Source: Pseudomonadota bacterium (lineage in GTDB: Bacteria; Pseudomonadota; Alphaproteobacteria; Rhizobiales; Xanthobacteraceae). Taken from it: 7,574 bases of DNA. Position numbers and translations under genes: made by a program. The notes under the pieces are model-generated. The model searched no databases, was not told where the DNA came from, and saw nothing but the letters and a program-made list of their open reading frames with translations. The stretch covers positions 1 through 7,574 of the forward strand of contig JAEZMI010000385.1 in NCBI GenBank assembly GCA_023414975.1. The letters run 5' to 3'. Positions 6,070 through 7,574 of the stretch are shown in pieces. How positions within the stretch are numbered: position 1 is the first letter of the stretch; each line of letters starts with the position of its first letter.

Positions 6070-7068
6070 TCACACCCGCAGCCCGTGCTCCAGGGCAAGC
6101 TCGCGCAGGTTCTTTTCCGGCCGGGCGCCGATATGGCTGATGATCTCGGCGGCGGCGAGGGCGCCGAGCTTGAGCGATTCCTCCGGCGTGAAGCCGCGGG
6201 AGAAGCCGTGGAGATAGCCGGCGGCGAACAGGTCGCCGGCGCCGGTCGTGTCCACCACCTGCGCCACCGGGAAAGCCGGCACGGTGACGAGCTCGTCGCC
6301 GGACACGGAAAGCGCGCCCTTTTCGCTGCGCGTCACCACGGCGCGCCGGGCGTCCTGGCGCAGCGCCGCCAGCGCCGCGTCGAAATCGGTCTCGTAGAGC
6401 GACATCAGCTCGGCTTCATTGGCGAAGACCAGATCGACCGTGCCGGTGCGGATCAGTTCGAGGAATTCGGCCCGGTAGCGCCCGACGCAGAAGGCGTCCG
6501 ACAGGGTGAGGGCAACGGTGCGCCCGGCCGCATGGGCGATGCCGGCGGCCTTGAGAAACGCGTCCTTCGCCGCCGGCGGATCCCACAGATAGCCTTCGAG
6601 ATAGGTGACGGTGGCGCCGGCCACGCTCGCCTCGTCGACATCTGCCGGCGCAAGGTCCTGCGCCGCGCCGAGAAAGGTGTTCATGGTCCGCTCGCCGTCG
6701 GGCGTCACGAGGATCAGGCAGCGCGCGGTGGCCGGGCCGCCGGCCGCGGCGGGCGTGGCGAAGGCCACCCCCACGGCGCGGATGTCATGGGCGAAGATGC
6801 CGCCCAGCTCGTCGTCGCGCACCTTGCCGATGAAGCCGGCGCGCCCGCCCAGCGCGGCGATGCCGGCCATGGTGTTGGCGGCCGAGCCGCCGGAAATCTC
6901 CACGCCCGGACCCATATTGCCGTAGACCGCCTCGGCGCGGGCCTCGTCGATCAGCGTCATGCCGCCCTTGCGCATGCCGTGGCGGTCGAGAAACGCCTCG
7001 TCGGCGCGGGCGATCACATCGACGATGGCATTTCCGAAACCGATCACGTCCAGCGGAGGGGTGGTCAT
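6070..7068 (-). CDS. PfkB-family carbohydrate/nucleoside kinase, adenosine kinase-like
   Basis: This is a ribokinase/PfkB-fold enzyme that should phosphorylate a sugar or nucleoside with ATP. The alphaproteobacterial group it resembles is usually annotated as adenosine kinase (adenosine to AMP), but the substrate cannot be read from the sequence. The 332 residues show the N-terminal substrate block DVIGFGNAIVDVIA (7-20), the PfkB signature-1 region ISGGSAANTMAGIAALGG (58-75), the Mg-associated NxxE motif N217-E220 in FANEAE, and signature 2 DTTGAGDLFAAGYLHG (273-288) with GAGD anion hole and catalytic base D279. I chose the third in-frame ATG (7068) because AAAGGG (7074-7079) lies 5 nt upstream; earlier ATGs at 7098 and 7083 lack a ribosome binding site. 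It is a soluble cytoplasmic protein. It stands alone, convergent with regA and divergent from murJ, and no purine-salvage genes are beside it. Confidence 0.9.
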   Translation of the reverse strand: MTTPPLDVIGFGNAIVDVIARADEAFLDRHGMRKGGMTLIDEARAEAVYGNMGPGVEISGGSAANTMAGIAALGGRAGFIGKVRDDELGGIFAHDIRAVGVAFATPAAAGGPATARCLILVTPDGERTMNTFLGAAQDLAPADVDEASVAGATVTYLEGYLWDPPAAKDAFLKAAGIAHAAGRTVALTLSDAFCVGRYRAEFLELIRTGTVDLVFANEAELMSLYETDFDAALAALRQDARRAVVTRSEKGALSVSGDELVTVPAFPVAQVVDTTGAGDLFAAGYLHGFSRGFTPEESLKLGALAAAEIISHIGARPEKNLRELALEHGLRV

Positions 7069-7130
7069 GGAGGCCCTTTGCATGCGCCGAAAACACATCT
7101 GGCGCGGAAAACTTACCTGGCGGTAGCAGA

Positions 7131-7153
7131 GCGGGCGCCCCGCCGCAACGGCG
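7131..7153. other. Overlapping GC hairpins upstream of the kinase
   Basis: GCGGG (7131-7135) pairs with CCCGC (7139-7143), and CGCCG (7141-7145) pairs with CGGCG (7149-7153). The two share 7141-7143, so they are mutually exclusive. They lie about 65-85 nt upstream of the kinase start. No clear promoter was found for the kinase, so their role is unknown. Confidence 0.3.
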
Positions 7154-7199
7154 CAGCGACCTCCGCCCCCTGCGGCGCGCTCTAGGACCGCGAAACCGG

Positions 7200-7217
7200 T
7201 TCCCTCCGGCGAGGGAA
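7200..7217. other. Perfect 7-bp hairpin with CGGC loop
   Basis: TTCCCTC (7200-7206), loop CGGC and GAGGGAA (7211-7217) pair without mismatch. This is the cleanest short hairpin in the window. It is not next to any stop codon, so a terminator is unlikely; it seems to be part of the surrounding repeat element. Confidence 0.55.
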
Positions 7218-7229
7218 TGGCTCTGGGTG

Positions 7230-7303
7230 CGGATCCCGTCGGAGTGAATCATTCGGGCGGGTGAATCGCCCGCCACCTCTCGTGATAGAGATGGCGGGAT
7301 CCG
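7230..7303. other. Outer stem enclosing two hairpins (branched fold)
   Basis: The 9-bp perfect arms 7230-7238 and 7295-7303 can extend inward by T-G, C-G and G-T pairs. Inside lie GGCGGG/CCCGCC (7256-7261 with 7269-7274) and CTCT/AGAG (7277-7280 with 7287-7290). The result is a three-way junction drawn by eye. It could be a repeat palindrome, a cruciform or a small structured RNA, and I match it to no known RNA family. Confidence 0.4.
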
Positions 7304-7349
7304 ATCCGCCGGCGGCGCAGGCCGATCGGCGCATGCTCTAGGACAGGCC

Positions 7350-7574
7350 ATGGCCCTGCTGCGTCGCGCGTCCACCGTCGCGTCTCTCACCCTGTTGTCC
7401 CGCCTGCTCGGCTTCGCGCGGGATGCCGGGGTGGCGGCGCTGTTCGGCACGGGCGTGGTGGCGGATGCGTCGGTGGCCGGCCTGTCGCTGGCCCAGCTCG
7501 CGCGGCGCCTGCTCGGCGAAGGCGCGCTGAACGCGGCGGTGCTGCCGGCCCTGGCGCCGCTCGACGGCCCGGCC
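7350..7574 (+). CDS. murJ: MurJ/MviN-family lipid II flippase, N-terminal part (cut by window end)
   Basis: MurJ is the inner-membrane MOP-superfamily flippase that exports lipid II for peptidoglycan synthesis. Only the first 75 codons are present, open to the last base. They align without gaps to the E. coli MurJ N-terminus as I recall it: LTLLSRLLGFARDAGVAALFG (13-33) with R18, R24 and D25, then VVADA with D39, then ARRLLGEGALNAAVLP with R52, R53, E57 and G58. R18, R24, D39 and R52 match positions reported as important in E. coli. The widely conserved FRLPN stretch just before R52 is replaced by LSLAQ, so the protein is a divergent member or a paralogue. The ATG at 7350 is the first start after an in-frame stop at 7245, and AGGACAGG (7340-7347) serves as ribosome binding site. 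It is divergent from the kinase. Confidence 0.85.
   Translation, partial: MALLRRASTVASLTLLSRLLGFARDAGVAALFGTGVVADASVAGLSLAQLARRLLGEGALNAAVLPALAPLDGPA

Larger units (their letters stand above)
7179..7344. repeat. Structured intergenic element flanked by a 10-bp direct repeat
   Basis: GCTCTAGGAC occurs at 7179-7188 and again at 7335-7344, in direct orientation; it contains the generally rare CTAG. Between the copies is dense internal symmetry: a perfect 7-bp hairpin TTCCCTC/GAGGGAA (7200-7217), a long outer stem CGGATCCCG/CGGGATCCG (7230-7238 with 7295-7303) enclosing two smaller hairpins, and palindromes CCGCCGGCGG (7306-7315) and GCCGATCGGC (7321-7330). The AAACCGGTTCCC and GCTCTAG wording resembles dispersed intergenic repeats I recall from rhizobial genomes. 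No open reading frame explains it. The right-hand repeat overlaps the murJ ribosome binding region. Confidence 0.5.

Noticed and set aside
5857..7185. A 442-codon plus-strand open frame running from inside regA across the kinase.
   Set aside because: It overlaps regA in another frame and is antisense to the kinase; the composition is Arg/Gly/Ala-rich and no family is recognisable.
7255..7274. GGCGGG/CCCGCC hairpin considered as a terminator upstream of murJ.
   Set aside because: No gene ends near it and no T-tract follows; it is better explained as part of the surrounding palindromic element.
7230..7303. Branched, cloverleaf-like fold considered as a tRNA.
   Set aside because: The stem lengths do not fit, and no T-loop consensus, anticodon arm or CCA-adjacent acceptor pattern is visible.
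1..7574. Looked for CRISPR arrays, insertion sequences, phage genes, toxin-antitoxin pairs and defence genes.
   Set aside because: No spacer-repeat pattern, transposase, integrase or such gene is present; coding space is filled with housekeeping and regulatory genes in a uniform GC-rich style.

Overview
The window reads as ordinary chromosomal DNA of a very GC-rich alphaproteobacterium. The gene content fits the Hyphomicrobiales: tandem regB-regA (called actS-actR or regS-regR in rhizobia), pstB-phoU-phoB, an intracellular PHB depolymerase, and a PfkB-family 'adenosine kinase' next to murJ. A Xanthobacteraceae-like source is my guess from gene content and style. It cannot be proven from the sequence alone.

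Layout. (1) 1-2249, plus strand: the end of a phosphate-uptake operon, with the transporter ATPase PstB, the signalling adaptor PhoU and the response regulator PhoB. pstSCA and phoR would be expected upstream, outside the window. (2) 2352-3719, minus strand: phaZ, an intracellular polyhydroxybutyrate depolymerase, convergent with phoB. (3) 3720-3878: a divergent control region. It holds a good promoter reading into phaZ and, across its predicted start point, a near-match to the operator of the PHB-sensing repressor PhaR. (4) 3879-5947, plus strand: the redox-responsive sensor kinase RegB and its regulator RegA, with 119 bp between them rich in dyads. (5) 6070-7068, minus strand: a PfkB-family sugar/nucleoside kinase, convergent with regA, with two hairpins in the gap. 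(6) 7069-7349: a dense set of inverted repeats flanked by a 10-bp direct repeat, probably a dispersed intergenic repeat. (7) 7350 to the end: the first 75 codons of a MurJ/MviN lipid II flippase, cut by the window edge.

How the genes fit together. Three regulatory layers sit side by side: phosphate status (Pst-PhoU-PhoB), carbon and reductant storage (PhaZ), and respiratory redox state (RegB-RegA). PHB is a carbon and electron sink that usually builds up when phosphate, nitrogen or oxygen is limiting. The neighbourhood is therefore physiologically coherent, but co-regulation is not shown by the sequence. I see no phage, IS element, CRISPR array, tRNA or rRNA, and no convincing new multi-gene system. 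The most interesting items are non-coding: the phaZ promoter/operator, the structured 7179-7344 element, and the dyads ahead of regA.
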